Below are positions 25,300 through 33,327 of a DNA stretch of 64,000 bases, in pieces. The position numbers and the translations under genes are program-made. The number at the start of each line of letters is the position of its first letter. Positions within the stretch are counted from its first letter, which is position 1. Source of the DNA: a bacterium (GTDB lineage: Bacteria; Vulcanimicrobiota; Xenobia; Xenobiales; JADMJV01). The notes under the pieces were generated by a model. That model saw nothing but the letters and a program-made list of their open reading frames with translations, made no database searches and was not told the DNA's origin. The stretch covers positions 10,666 to 74,665 of the forward strand of contig JAFEBA010000016.1 of NCBI GenBank assembly GCA_018266105.1, written 5' to 3'.

Positions 25300-26271
25300 G
25301 TGTACAAACGAAAGATTTTGGTGACCGGCGGTGCTGGCAATGTGGGGAGTGGGCTGGCCCGCAGGCTGGTCGAGGACGAGGGCAACTTTGTCGTAATCGT
25401 TGATAACCTCTCTACCGGCAGGCTCTGGAAGCTGCCGCAGAAAGCTTCCACCAACTGGAAGTTCATTAAGGCGGACGTCAACCGAACCGACGATTTTTCC
25501 ACCATCATGGCCGCTTACAATTTCGACACCGTTTTTCATTACGCGGCCGTCGTTGGAGTGCAGCGCACCCTGGAAAACCCCATTCTCGTGCTGGAGGATA
25601 TCGACGGGATCCGGAATGTTTTGCGTTGTGCTAAGAATTCTGGCGTGAAGAGAGTTTACTATTCTTCTTCTTCCGAGGTGTATGGCGAGCCGGTGGAGGT
25701 GCCTCAGAGGGAAGCCACCACGCCCCTGAACTCGCGTCTGCCCTACGCCATTGTGAAGAATGTAGGAGAGGCCTATCTGCGCTCCTTCTCCCAGGAGCAC
25801 GGGCTTGAATACACGATCTTTCGCTTCTTTAATACCTACGGTCCGCGCCAAAGCGAAGATTTTGTGATCACCCGTTTTTTGCGCCAGGCCATGTCCGGGC
25901 GCCCGATTACCGTTTATGGCGACGGAAGTCAGACCCGAACTTTCTGTCACATCGACGATAATGTTTCGGCTACTGTCGCTGCTTTTACTCAGGACCGCCA
26001 CGTCAATGACACCGTCAATATCGGCAGCGACGAGGAGGTTTCGGTGCGCCAGTTGGCCGAGGTCATTTGCCAGGTAACCGGCTCCAAGTCCTCGATCCAG
26101 AATCTTCCGCCTCTGCAGGAAGGCGATATGACTCGGCGTTGTCCTTCGATTGAAAAGATGCTCGGATTGTTGGGTCGGCGTCCGCTTTCTCTCAGGGAGG
26201 GGATTCAGGCCACGATCGACTCCGCGGATTTTCAATCGGAGGTGCCGGCTTTTTCAGAGCGCCGGACCTGA
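25300..26271 (+). CDS. NAD-dependent sugar-nucleotide epimerase/dehydratase
   Basis: A 323-residue extended SDR acting on a nucleotide sugar. It has VTGGAGNVGSGLARRL (an Asn replaces the usual Phe of GGAGFIG), SSSSEVYGEP, YAIVK with the catalytic Tyr and Lys, FRFFNTYGPRQ and the substrate loop YGDGSQTRTFCHIDD. These match the UDP-glucose 4-epimerase / UDP-glucuronate decarboxylase-like subgroup, but the specific UXS motifs are absent, so the exact reaction cannot be named. The start is GTG 25300 in the context AAACGTGTAC with a weak ribosome-binding site. It is 42 bp after a GT4 gene and 14 bp before another, so probably cotranscribed. Confidence 0.83.
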   Translation: MYKRKILVTGGAGNVGSGLARRLVEDEGNFVVIVDNLSTGRLWKLPQKASTNWKFIKADVNRTDDFSTIMAAYNFDTVFHYAAVVGVQRTLENPILVLEDIDGIRNVLRCAKNSGVKRVYYSSSSEVYGEPVEVPQREATTPLNSRLPYAIVKNVGEAYLRSFSQEHGLEYTIFRFFNTYGPRQSEDFVITRFLRQAMSGRPITVYGDGSQTRTFCHIDDNVSATVAAFTQDRHVNDTVNIGSDEEVSVRQLAEVICQVTGSKSSIQNLPPLQEGDMTRRCPSIEKMLGLLGRRPLSLREGIQATIDSADFQSEVPAFSERRT

Positions 26272-26285
26272 AATGGACATCGTAA

Positions 26286-27515
26286 ATGCCCAAACCCGCC
26301 AAGATTATTATATTCTTTTATAATCGTTTTTTTGATCCGGTGATTCAGTCCAATTGCTGGCTCTATGTTCGAGCATTGTTGGAAGAAAATCATTCCGGCT
26401 ATCAATTTCACCTGATCACCTACGAGGACGACCGCTTCCCGCTCAGCCCTGAGCAGCGTGAGCTGGTCGAGCGTTGGAAGTCTCTGGGATTGGAGTGGAC
26501 ACCGCTGCGCTGGCATCCCGGCACTTCTCTCAAGAGCAAGGGGATGGATCTGCTGGCTGGTTTTCGTCAGGTGGCCCGCCTTCGCCTCAAGGGCTATCGT
26601 CACATCATTTCGCTGGCTTCGGTTGCAGGGGCCTACGCTTATCTCTACTGCCTGCCTCTGCGCCTGCGCCTCTTCATGTATCAGTTTGAGCCCCACAGTG
26701 AGTACGCATTGGATAACAAAATGTGGCGTCCTGATAGTTTGCAGTACAAGATCATGCACTGGTTGGAGCGAAGGTCCGCCCACTACGCCCGCGTGATCGG
26801 CTCCGGCACTCGGTTTATGCAAGCGCGACTGCAGCAAGAGTGGAAGGTTAAAGCCAGGTTTTTCAAGATTCCCTCGGTGGCGGACGATCAGAAATTCCAG
26901 TTTCGTCCTCTCGATCGGGCCGAGGTGCGTGGTGAGCTCGGGCTCAGCCAGGAAACCAGGGTTTTGCTTTATCCCGGAAAGTTCGGCGACCTTTACTATC
27001 GAGGTGAAACAGCCTGGATGTATCGTTGGTTGCGTGAGAAAGATCCAACCTTGCATCTAGTCATCATCACTCCTCATCAGGACGAAGAGGTCGAGCTGCT
27101 TTTTAATGAGGCGGGTGTGGATCGTGCCTGCTATTCAATTGTCCACTGTGATTACGCTCGTATCCACCGTTATTACTCGGCTGCAGACGTGGGTATTATT
27201 GCCGTGCCTCCGGGCCCCAGTAAGAAATTCATTAGCAATATCAAAGTCGGTGAGTATCTTTGCTCCGGGTTGCCCTACTTGATTACTCGCGGCGTATCTG
27301 AAGACTATTGCTATGCTGAGGAGCAAGGGGTGGGAGTGGTGGTGGACGATTTCCGAGAAAAAGATATCAAAGACGCCTGGCCAATCCTGGAAAAATACTT
27401 CCTCATGGATCCCGAGCTTCGCCGTAGCCACTGTCGAGAGGTGGGCCTGAGTTATCGAGGCTACAGCAATCTCAACCCGGTCTTCCGCCAGGCTCTAGAG
27501 GCGCTAACCAGCTGA
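26286..27515 (+). CDS. Glycosyltransferase, GT-B fold (GT4-like)
   Basis: A 409-residue predicted cytoplasmic glycosyltransferase. The first half is divergent: the N-terminus KIIIFFYNRFFDPVIQSNCW lacks the usual GG loop. The second half has the GT-B donor domain pattern, with VLLYPGKFGDLYYRGE, HLVIITPHQDEEVELL, YYSAADVGIIAVPPGPSKKF and KVGEYLCSGLPYLIT in the position of the EALACGxPV segment. The Glu pair of GT4 is partly changed, so it belongs to a divergent branch. ATG 26286 is used; the ribosome-binding site is weak. The 3' end overlaps the convergent UDP-glucuronate epimerase gene by 12 bp. The specificity is unknown. Confidence 0.75.
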   Translation: MPKPAKIIIFFYNRFFDPVIQSNCWLYVRALLEENHSGYQFHLITYEDDRFPLSPEQRELVERWKSLGLEWTPLRWHPGTSLKSKGMDLLAGFRQVARLRLKGYRHIISLASVAGAYAYLYCLPLRLRLFMYQFEPHSEYALDNKMWRPDSLQYKIMHWLERRSAHYARVIGSGTRFMQARLQQEWKVKARFFKIPSVADDQKFQFRPLDRAEVRGELGLSQETRVLLYPGKFGDLYYRGETAWMYRWLREKDPTLHLVIITPHQDEEVELLFNEAGVDRACYSIVHCDYARIHRYYSAADVGIIAVPPGPSKKFISNIKVGEYLCSGLPYLITRGVSEDYCYAEEQGVGVVVDDFREKDIKDAWPILEKYFLMDPELRRSHCREVGLSYRGYSNLNPVFRQALEALTS

Positions 27516-28526
27516 GGATTCGCTTGGGAGCTTCTCCCACCCGCGAATCTGTCGGTATTGTTTGTACCAGGACAGGGCGTTAAAGACACCGGTTTCCAAA
27601 GGTGTGGAGGGCTTGAATCCCACGTAATCTTCCAGTGCCTGCACGTCGGCGTAGGTGGCGACCACGTCTCCGTCCTGGAGCGGGAGTAATTCCACCTGAG
27701 CTTTCTTGCCCAGGTTTTTCTCGATGAGTTCCAGGAAGTAACCCAGCTCGACCGGGCTGTGGTTGCCGATGTTAAAGACCTGGGCCGGAGCCTTGAGTCC
27801 GTGCTCACCCTGCGGGGGTTTGGAGAGCAGGCGCACGATGGATTCGATGACATCGTCTACGTAGGTGAAGTCTCGCTTCATCTTGCCGTAGTTGAAAAGC
27901 TGGAGAGGCTGGTCTTCCATGATGGCTTTGGCAAACAGGTAGAGGGCCATGTCGGGGCGTCCCCAGGGACCATAGACCGTGAAGAATCTCAGCCCGGTTG
28001 TCGGCACGTCGTACATCCAGGCGTAGGAATGTGCCATCAGTTCGTTTGCCTTTTTGGTGGCTCCATAGAGCGAAACCGGGGTGTCGGTCATGTCTTTGGT
28101 GGAAAATGGCAGGACCTTGTTGGTGCCGTAGACGGAGCTGGAAGACGCATAGACCAGATGCTTGACCGGATTGTGCCGGCAGCCTTCCAGCATGTTGAGG
28201 AAAGCCTCCAGATTGGAGCTGCAATAGGCGTGAGGGTTTACTTTGGAGTATCGAACTCCGGCCTGCGCGGCCAGGTGCACAACGTATTCAAACCCGTTTT
28301 GGGCAAACAGGCTTTGCACGACTTTGTTGTCGGAGAGGTCCAGTTCGCGAAAGTCCAGACCGCCGTCCAGCAGTTGCTTCAGGCGGTCCCGCTTGAGCTG
28401 CGGATCATAGTAGTCGTTCAGGGAATCGACTCCGATGACGGTGCGACCTTCGGCTTGGAGGCGAAGAGTCAGATGATAGCCGATGAACCCGGCGACTCCG
28501 GTGACGAGTATTGGTTTCACTTGCAA
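27504..28526 (-). CDS. UDP-glucuronate 4-epimerase
   Basis: A 340-residue extended SDR interconverting UDP-glucuronate and UDP-galacturonate. Diagnostic segments are VTGVAGFIGYHLTLRL, VDSLNDYYDPQLKRDRL, HLAAQAGVRYS, ASSSSVYGTNKVLPFS, YGATKKANELMAHSY with the catalytic Tyr and Lys, and RFFTVYGPWGRPDMALYLF. All are hallmarks of the GAE/CapI/LspL group. TTG 28526 has AAGGAA at good spacing; GTG 28520 (MKPILVTG) is the alternative and fits homologues better. Substrate comes from Ugd (17531). Galacturonate would explain the uronamide-forming asparagine-synthase homologues further on. Confidence 0.92.
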   Translation of the reverse strand: MQVKPILVTGVAGFIGYHLTLRLQAEGRTVIGVDSLNDYYDPQLKRDRLKQLLDGGLDFRELDLSDNKVVQSLFAQNGFEYVVHLAAQAGVRYSKVNPHAYCSSNLEAFLNMLEGCRHNPVKHLVYASSSSVYGTNKVLPFSTKDMTDTPVSLYGATKKANELMAHSYAWMYDVPTTGLRFFTVYGPWGRPDMALYLFAKAIMEDQPLQLFNYGKMKRDFTYVDDVIESIVRLLSKPPQGEHGLKAPAQVFNIGNHSPVELGYFLELIEKNLGKKAQVELLPLQDGDVVATYADVQALEDYVGFKPSTPLETGVFNALSWYKQYRQIRGWEKLPSESSAG

Positions 28527-28607
28527 TCACTTTCCTTGGGTGCAAAAAATCCCTGCCTGGAATGAACAGGCATAAGTTCTTCTTAAAGTGTGCGAATCGC
28601 TGGGCCT

Positions 28608-29534
28608 CTAGCCCGTTTTTCGAAGATACATCGAAAGCTGCATCCCGGTGTTCGTTCTGCTCATAATGGAACGGAGCAGTCCCTGTAGAAACTTCGGAAC
28701 ATGGTATTGCGCGCACACGAAAAACTCGTGGTGAGCGATCTCGCATCCGGAGCGCCGCGCAAAAGCCTGGAACGAGGGCACAGTGAACTCGTAAAGATGA
28801 TAAGGGACGTGCATCGGGCTGATGTTGGTTACAAAAGTAGTGCCCTGCAGCCGGTAGACTAGATTGATCAGTCTGGCAATGAGCCAATCTGGGGAGGGGA
28901 CCTCGACGTGAAGAATCCCGCCCGGTTTCAGCCACTTGAGTGCAATATTCATGCACTGAGAAGGGTGATAGACGTGCTCGAGCACAGCACCGAAGGTAAT
29001 AAAGTCAAAGAAGTTCTCTTCGAAGACGGCGGTTTCGACCTGGGCCGCCTGAATGCTGGAGGCCGGAATGCCGTTTTTCTCGGTGGCGTACTGACGGAAC
29101 TTCTCGGACGGCTCGATTCCAAAGGGTTCAAAGCCTGCTCTGGTCATGGCTCTCAGGCTTTTTCCGATCCCGCTTCCAATATCCAGAGAGCGCATGCCTG
29201 GTTGAAAGTTGAGCAGGCGCTTGGCGACGGCAATCTCTCCAGAAAAGTAGCCCGGATCTTCGACAAAGTAGTTCAGACTCTCAGGCCAGTAGTCCACCGG
29301 GTCGACGCCGTAATGCTGGGAGATATCCATTGGGACGGGCATCGGGTCGGAGAAATAGAGCCCGCAGTTGTTGCAGCGTAACACCGGAACGATGACGCCT
29401 CTCGCTCTGCGTGGGAAGAAGCCCGTCGTGCGGCTGGCGCGATGTCCGATCACTGAGGCCTTCTCAGTGGAGTGCCCGCACATATCACAGTGGGTCTGGG
29501 TTTCAAAAAAGTATCCGGCTGGCGTCTGACTCAT
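28608..29534 (-). CDS. Class I SAM-dependent methyltransferase with N-terminal zinc motif
   Basis: A 308-residue methyltransferase. The N-terminus carries CDMCG and, about 35 residues later, CNNCGLYFSDP, a four-cysteine zinc ribbon typical of sugar or small-molecule methyltransferases in polysaccharide clusters. The SAM-binding motif is SLDIGSGIGKSLRAM near 112-126. A post-motif acidic region and LKPGGILHVEVPSPDW follow. It probably methylates a sugar of the polymer or of a nucleotide sugar, as a non-stoichiometric decoration or chain terminator (inference). ATG 29534 (MSQTPAG) is chosen; TTG 29555 would add seven residues. It lies on the minus strand upstream of the UDP-glucuronate epimerase gene, with 81 bp between them. 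Confidence 0.85.
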   Translation of the reverse strand: MSQTPAGYFFETQTHCDMCGHSTEKASVIGHRASRTTGFFPRRARGVIVPVLRCNNCGLYFSDPMPVPMDISQHYGVDPVDYWPESLNYFVEDPGYFSGEIAVAKRLLNFQPGMRSLDIGSGIGKSLRAMTRAGFEPFGIEPSEKFRQYATEKNGIPASSIQAAQVETAVFEENFFDFITFGAVLEHVYHPSQCMNIALKWLKPGGILHVEVPSPDWLIARLINLVYRLQGTTFVTNISPMHVPYHLYEFTVPSFQAFARRSGCEIAHHEFFVCAQYHVPKFLQGLLRSIMSRTNTGMQLSMYLRKTG

Positions 29535-29630
29535 AAAACCCGGTTCATCTGTCAAGCTGCGAATCCTGCATTGGGCCCGAGTGGCTGCCTACTTCTGGCG
29601 ACCTCCGTTCACAGGGTTCTTGCTCAATAA

Positions 29631-29661
29631 AAAAAGACTCCCGGGTGAGGGGAGTCTTTTT
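29631..29661 (-). terminator. Rho-independent terminator of the 12-cysteine Tat protein gene
   Basis: An 11-12 bp inverted repeat, AAAAAGACTCC (29631-29641) with GGAGTCTTTTT (29651-29661), with one extra C-G pair and a 7-nt loop. Read on the minus strand, the hairpin is followed by a run of seven T residues. It lies 22 bp beyond the stop of the gene at 29684 and ends that transcript before the methyltransferase gene. Confidence 0.88.
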
Positions 29662-29683
29662 GGAGCTGATTTGAACCGAAGCT

Positions 29684-30664
29684 CTAGGGATCTCCGGTGG
29701 GGTCCGGATCAGGACACCGGCAGCACTGGTAAATTTGTCCGACTGCAACGGCACCGCGGGCAGCCGCGCAGCCCTGCTGGCGGTCGGCGCCGTTGTCCAG
29801 CAGACAGTTGATCTGCCCCACCAATGTGTCGGTGGTGCAGTCGCCCGCACCTCCTTTGATGAGAGCCATCATACAGAAGGTGTTGGGCGGGCACGGGTTG
29901 TTGTTCGATCCGCAGCCGCGGCAGCTGTTGGTTCTGACAGCGCCGGTCAGACCGCCCAGGGCGCAGGAAGCGTCGCCGTTTCCACCCTGATTGTAGCAGC
30001 GGTCACCGGAGGCCGCGTGCACCGGTTGCGGTGCCAGGGCCGAGGCGACGACCGGAAACAGGGTGGCGGCGGTGGCGAACTTGGCCAGAAAGTCTCGGCG
30101 CGACGTGCCCTTGGGAAGGGTTTCTGAATTCTTCAGGTGGCCATCCTTTGCCAGTTTCTCGAGGGAGACCCAGAGCAGCTCTTCGGCCACCTCCTGGTCA
30201 ACCTTGAGAGACTGTGACAGGCTGTCGATGGCCGCATTCACGGTGGTTCCGGGGGTGCACAGCTTGTAGACCTGGGCGGCAGTGCCATCCAGGCGAGAGG
30301 CCTGACCGGTCAGGGGGCGCAGGATGATGATTTCCTGGTCGACCTCGGTGAAGATGGCGTCCGATTGCTCCGGCATATTGGCTGGAGCCAGGAAACCATT
30401 CTGGGCGAACTTCGCCAGGGTGGCCTCAACGACCTCGGCGCCCAGTTGGGCCACCAGTTTGGAGCGGTCCTTGCGGGCATCACAGAAATCGAGGACCTGC
30501 GTCTCGACGACACTCAGCACCAGGGCGGGGCCATTCCCTTTCCGGATGACGATCTCGGCACCCAGGCTCTTACGGTTAATCCCGGCTGCTAGCCGAGGTA
30601 AACGATTCTGTGACAAGTGTAAGTTCCTCGTTTTCGCGGATTTTTGCGGGTCATTTACCCGCAT
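29684..30664 (-). CDS. PqqD-like tandem domain, internal Tat signal and 12-cysteine C-terminal domain
   Basis: An unusual 326-residue protein. Residues about 35-95 and 105-180 each look like a PqqD-type winged-helix unit (for example ETQVLDFCDARKDRSKLVAQ and LDGTAAQVYKLCTPGTTVNA). PqqD-like domains elsewhere bind peptide substrates of modification enzymes. At 188-196 is a twin-arginine motif, SRRDFLAKF, followed by a hydrophobic stretch and VHAAS, a Tat signal placed internally. The remaining ~105 residues contain 12 cysteines (CYNQGGNGDASC, CRGCG, QCCRC) and no Trp. A folded cofactor-bearing or disulfide-rich domain would be exported after folding. ATG 30664 is used; TTG 30616 after GAGGAAC is an alternative. 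The transcript ends at the terminator at 29631. The family is not recognised. Confidence 0.7.
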   Translation of the reverse strand: MRVNDPQKSAKTRNLHLSQNRLPRLAAGINRKSLGAEIVIRKGNGPALVLSVVETQVLDFCDARKDRSKLVAQLGAEVVEATLAKFAQNGFLAPANMPEQSDAIFTEVDQEIIILRPLTGQASRLDGTAAQVYKLCTPGTTVNAAIDSLSQSLKVDQEVAEELLWVSLEKLAKDGHLKNSETLPKGTSRRDFLAKFATAATLFPVVASALAPQPVHAASGDRCYNQGGNGDASCALGGLTGAVRTNSCRGCGSNNNPCPPNTFCMMALIKGGAGDCTTDTLVGQINCLLDNGADRQQGCAAARGAVAVGQIYQCCRCPDPDPTGDP

Positions 30665-30872
30665 GGGTAAAAAATCCTTTTTTGGTCCAAAAGACTCTGA
30701 TGGACCGACCCTTCACTTCCTACCGACGATCTCCTTGGTCGAAACCTGTGATTTGTGTACTTCGTTCTGTCGGCAGGAGTGATCGGACTCGCGCTGCATA
30801 GCCCTGGTCCAGATTAAAACCCCACTCCATAGGGTATGCACCTCTGGGATTTCCCCCAAGGCATGATTGTCC

Positions 30873-33323
30873 ATGAGTAACCAAAAAATATCTGAATTCT
30901 TTCCCGCTCGTAGTGGCGTAGCGCTTTTCGGCTTGATTGTGGCCGGGTTGGCGCTGGTCGCGTCTCTATCGGGCAATCCGGGCTTGACGGGCACTACGCC
31001 GGGGCTGGCGTTTGTGGCCGGAGGCCTCTCTCTTGTGTTGGCGAGTATTCTACTGCCTTATTGTGGTCTCAACCGAGTCTCAAAGCTGTCTTTGCTTTAT
31101 TTGGCGTTCGTTTTGTTCGGTTTGGCCAGTTTAAAAGGCTCGCTTTGTATTTTTCTGACCAAGCTTGCTCTGGCTAATTTGATTGGTGGTCTCGGGCTTT
31201 ACCTGCTCGTTCAGCTTTGCGTCTCGGGTTCTCCCGGTTTGTGGCGTCTGGCTTCGTCAGGATTTGCTTCGCTCATTGCAGTCAGTAATCTGTATGCCTT
31301 TCGGCTCTACGCTCAGAGCCCACAAACCGCCCTCAAGGGGAACTTTACCAATCCGGACTGCTATGCCGTGGTCTGTTTGCTCGGTTTTTTTGCTTCCACC
31401 GGTCTGGCCGTGGAGGCGCGTAGTCGCCTTAGTTTGCTCTGGGGCTCGTCGGCGATCGTCAATCTGTTGGCCCTGGTCTTGACCGGCTCACGTTCGGCCC
31501 TGCTCGGCGTCCTCGTCGGTTATGGCCTCTTTCTTCTGACCCTGGGTTCCAGCCGCCAGACCCAGTGGCGCTCCCTGGCCGTCAAGCTTTTTGTTTTGCC
31601 CGCAGCACTCTCGCTGTTGATGGTGCTTTCGGGTGGTTCCCTCTCTTTGGGTGAGAAGTTGTCCAGGCTCTTCCGCGGGGCTGACTCGATGGCCGTGGCC
31701 TCCAGGGTTGATGTCCTGGTCTCGGGTACTCACACGGTGATGCGTGCCCCTTTGTTCGGTTCGGGTCTGGGCTGTTTCCATCTGGCCTACCAGCAGGACC
31801 GCGGGTTGCGTTCGAGTTCGGAAGACTACATGAACGTGGCCCACAATGACTACATGCAGCTGGCGGTCGAGGCCGGCATACCGGCTGCCCTGATCTGGAT
31901 TTGTTTTATGGTGGGCAGTTTGTGGGTCGCCTGGTGCTCGTATCGCAGCCCGACTCCTTGGGTGGCCGCCCAGTTGGGGTCGGTTACGGGTATGGCCATC
32001 TGCTCCGCTTTGAACCCGGCTGTGCCCGTTTCGGGCGTGTTTTATTCCATGGCGGTCAGTCTCGCCTTGACGGCCGCTTTGGCCCGATTGAAGCCCGTTG
32101 AGCCGCGCGGTCGGTTGGCCAGTGGGCTGCTTGCGCTGGTTTTGCTTGTTTTGGCCGCCTGGACAGTGGATTTTGGCTGGCGTTGTTTTCGTGTCCTTCG
32201 TATGGAGATGCTTGCGGACAGGTTGGGCCGCGTACTGGATTGGGAAGGTGAGTCGGCGACGCTCCAGGCTGCCATCAATTCGATGCCTGACGACCCGGCA
32301 CTTCACTTGCGGCTGGCGGGCTTGAGTCGGCGCGCTTACGTGTTTACAGGCAAGGACACCTGGCTGGAGATCGAAGACTCCGAGCTGATTAAGGCTTACC
32401 GCAGTAATCCCCGCAGTTTGCAGGTGCTGGCGCGTTGTGCGCGGGCTTTGGAGGAGCGTGGTCAGCTGGTCGAGGCGCGCCGTTACTGGCTGCTGGCCCA
32501 GCAGTACGCTCCCTACAGTCCTCAGGTTCAGCGAGCCCTGGTGGCCAATTACGTGCGTTCCCACAAATATGTTTCGGCTGCCAAAGGATTGGCGGATACC
32601 AGTAAGACCGGTGTGGTGATCAATGATGAGGCTCTGGGAGCCCTGATTTTTGAACTCGAACAGCACGGCAAGCGAAAGGCTGAGGAGTTGCTGACCGGTC
32701 TGGATGATACTCGAGCCCTCAAGGTAGGGCTGGTGGCCGCTCGAGCTGCCGTGGACGCCCAGAAGTCGGAGCTTGCTCAGCGGCTGTTGGCCTTGCTTGA
32801 AACTCGATTCCCCAATCATCCAGAACTGGTGGTGCTGCGCGCGCAGGCGGTCGGCATGGCTGGGGACCAGGTCCGAGAGCTTAAGATTCTCGAAAAGTTG
32901 AGACGCAATCAGGAGATTGCCGCCAACGAGGAAGTCGAAGACCGGGTTTGGCAGCGCTGGGCCGAGCTGCGGGTCAAGGAAAAGCAGTATGATCTGGTGA
33001 CCACTCAGCTAGAAGACTATTTGATCTCTCACCCTCGTCGTAATTGGGCGCGAAGCAAGCTTTCCGAGATTTACCTGGCGCAAGGTCGTAAAGCAGAGTC
33101 TCGAGCCGCCTTGAGGGCTGGCATTCCATATGATGACAACGGCTCGATCCGGCTTCAACTGGGAGACCTTTGCGTCTCTCAGGGTCTGCCCGAACTGGCT
33201 CGTGGCTACTATCGCGAGGCGCTGGCATTTTCTCCCAATCGCAGCGCGGTGGAGTCGCGTCTGAAGCAATTGCAGCCCGAAGACTCTGACCTGGGAGACC
33301 TCCCGGGAGAGAGTAAACCCTGA
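30873..33323 (+). CDS. O-antigen ligase/polymerase-family membrane protein fused to TPR region
   Basis: An 816-residue protein. The N-terminal half (about 1-450) has ten or more membrane helices and the Wzy_C/WaaL signature: TGSRSALLGVLVGYG, followed by the large loop with GLGCFHLAY and VAHNDYMQLAVEAGIPA. The C-terminal ~360 residues are soluble and helical with TPR-like repeats (LQVLARCARALEERGQLVE, LSEIYLAQGRKAESRAALR). Such proteins polymerise or ligate lipid-linked glycans at the periplasmic face, or transfer glycans to protein. ATG 30873 is preferred over TTG 30867. A GT4 gene follows after 4 bp. Whether it is the polymerase or a ligase cannot be told; the protein at 40290 is another polymerase candidate. 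Confidence 0.85.
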   Translation: MSNQKISEFFPARSGVALFGLIVAGLALVASLSGNPGLTGTTPGLAFVAGGLSLVLASILLPYCGLNRVSKLSLLYLAFVLFGLASLKGSLCIFLTKLALANLIGGLGLYLLVQLCVSGSPGLWRLASSGFASLIAVSNLYAFRLYAQSPQTALKGNFTNPDCYAVVCLLGFFASTGLAVEARSRLSLLWGSSAIVNLLALVLTGSRSALLGVLVGYGLFLLTLGSSRQTQWRSLAVKLFVLPAALSLLMVLSGGSLSLGEKLSRLFRGADSMAVASRVDVLVSGTHTVMRAPLFGSGLGCFHLAYQQDRGLRSSSEDYMNVAHNDYMQLAVEAGIPAALIWICFMVGSLWVAWCSYRSPTPWVAAQLGSVTGMAICSALNPAVPVSGVFYSMAVSLALTAALARLKPVEPRGRLASGLLALVLLVLAAWTVDFGWRCFRVLRMEMLADRLGRVLDWEGESATLQAAINSMPDDPALHLRLAGLSRRAYVFTGKDTWLEIEDSELIKAYRSNPRSLQVLARCARALEERGQLVEARRYWLLAQQYAPYSPQVQRALVANYVRSHKYVSAAKGLADTSKTGVVINDEALGALIFELEQHGKRKAEELLTGLDDTRALKVGLVAARAAVDAQKSELAQRLLALLETRFPNHPELVVLRAQAVGMAGDQVRELKILEKLRRNQEIAANEEVEDRVWQRWAELRVKEKQYDLVTTQLEDYLISHPRRNWARSKLSEIYLAQGRKAESRAALRAGIPYDDNGSIRLQLGDLCVSQGLPELARGYYREALAFSPNRSAVESRLKQLQPEDSDLGDLPGESKP

Positions 33324-33327
33324 CCTC

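Noticed and set aside
24469..26235. A 588-codon minus-strand open frame across the GT4 and epimerase genes
   Set aside because: The plus strand carries two recognisable enzymes over the same bases; the minus frame has no motif or start signal.
29684..30000. The 12-cysteine exported domain as a methylamine dehydrogenase light chain (six disulfides, MauE present)
   Set aside because: The mature domain has no Trp, so it cannot form the TTQ cofactor, and no heavy-chain gene is present.
30665..30872. Small plus-strand open frames and a GGTCC...GGACC inverted repeat in the divergent region before the ligase-type gene
   Set aside because: The small frames overlap the upstream gene or lack starts, and the 5-bp arms with a 13-nt loop are within chance expectation. 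No convincing promoter boxes were found there.
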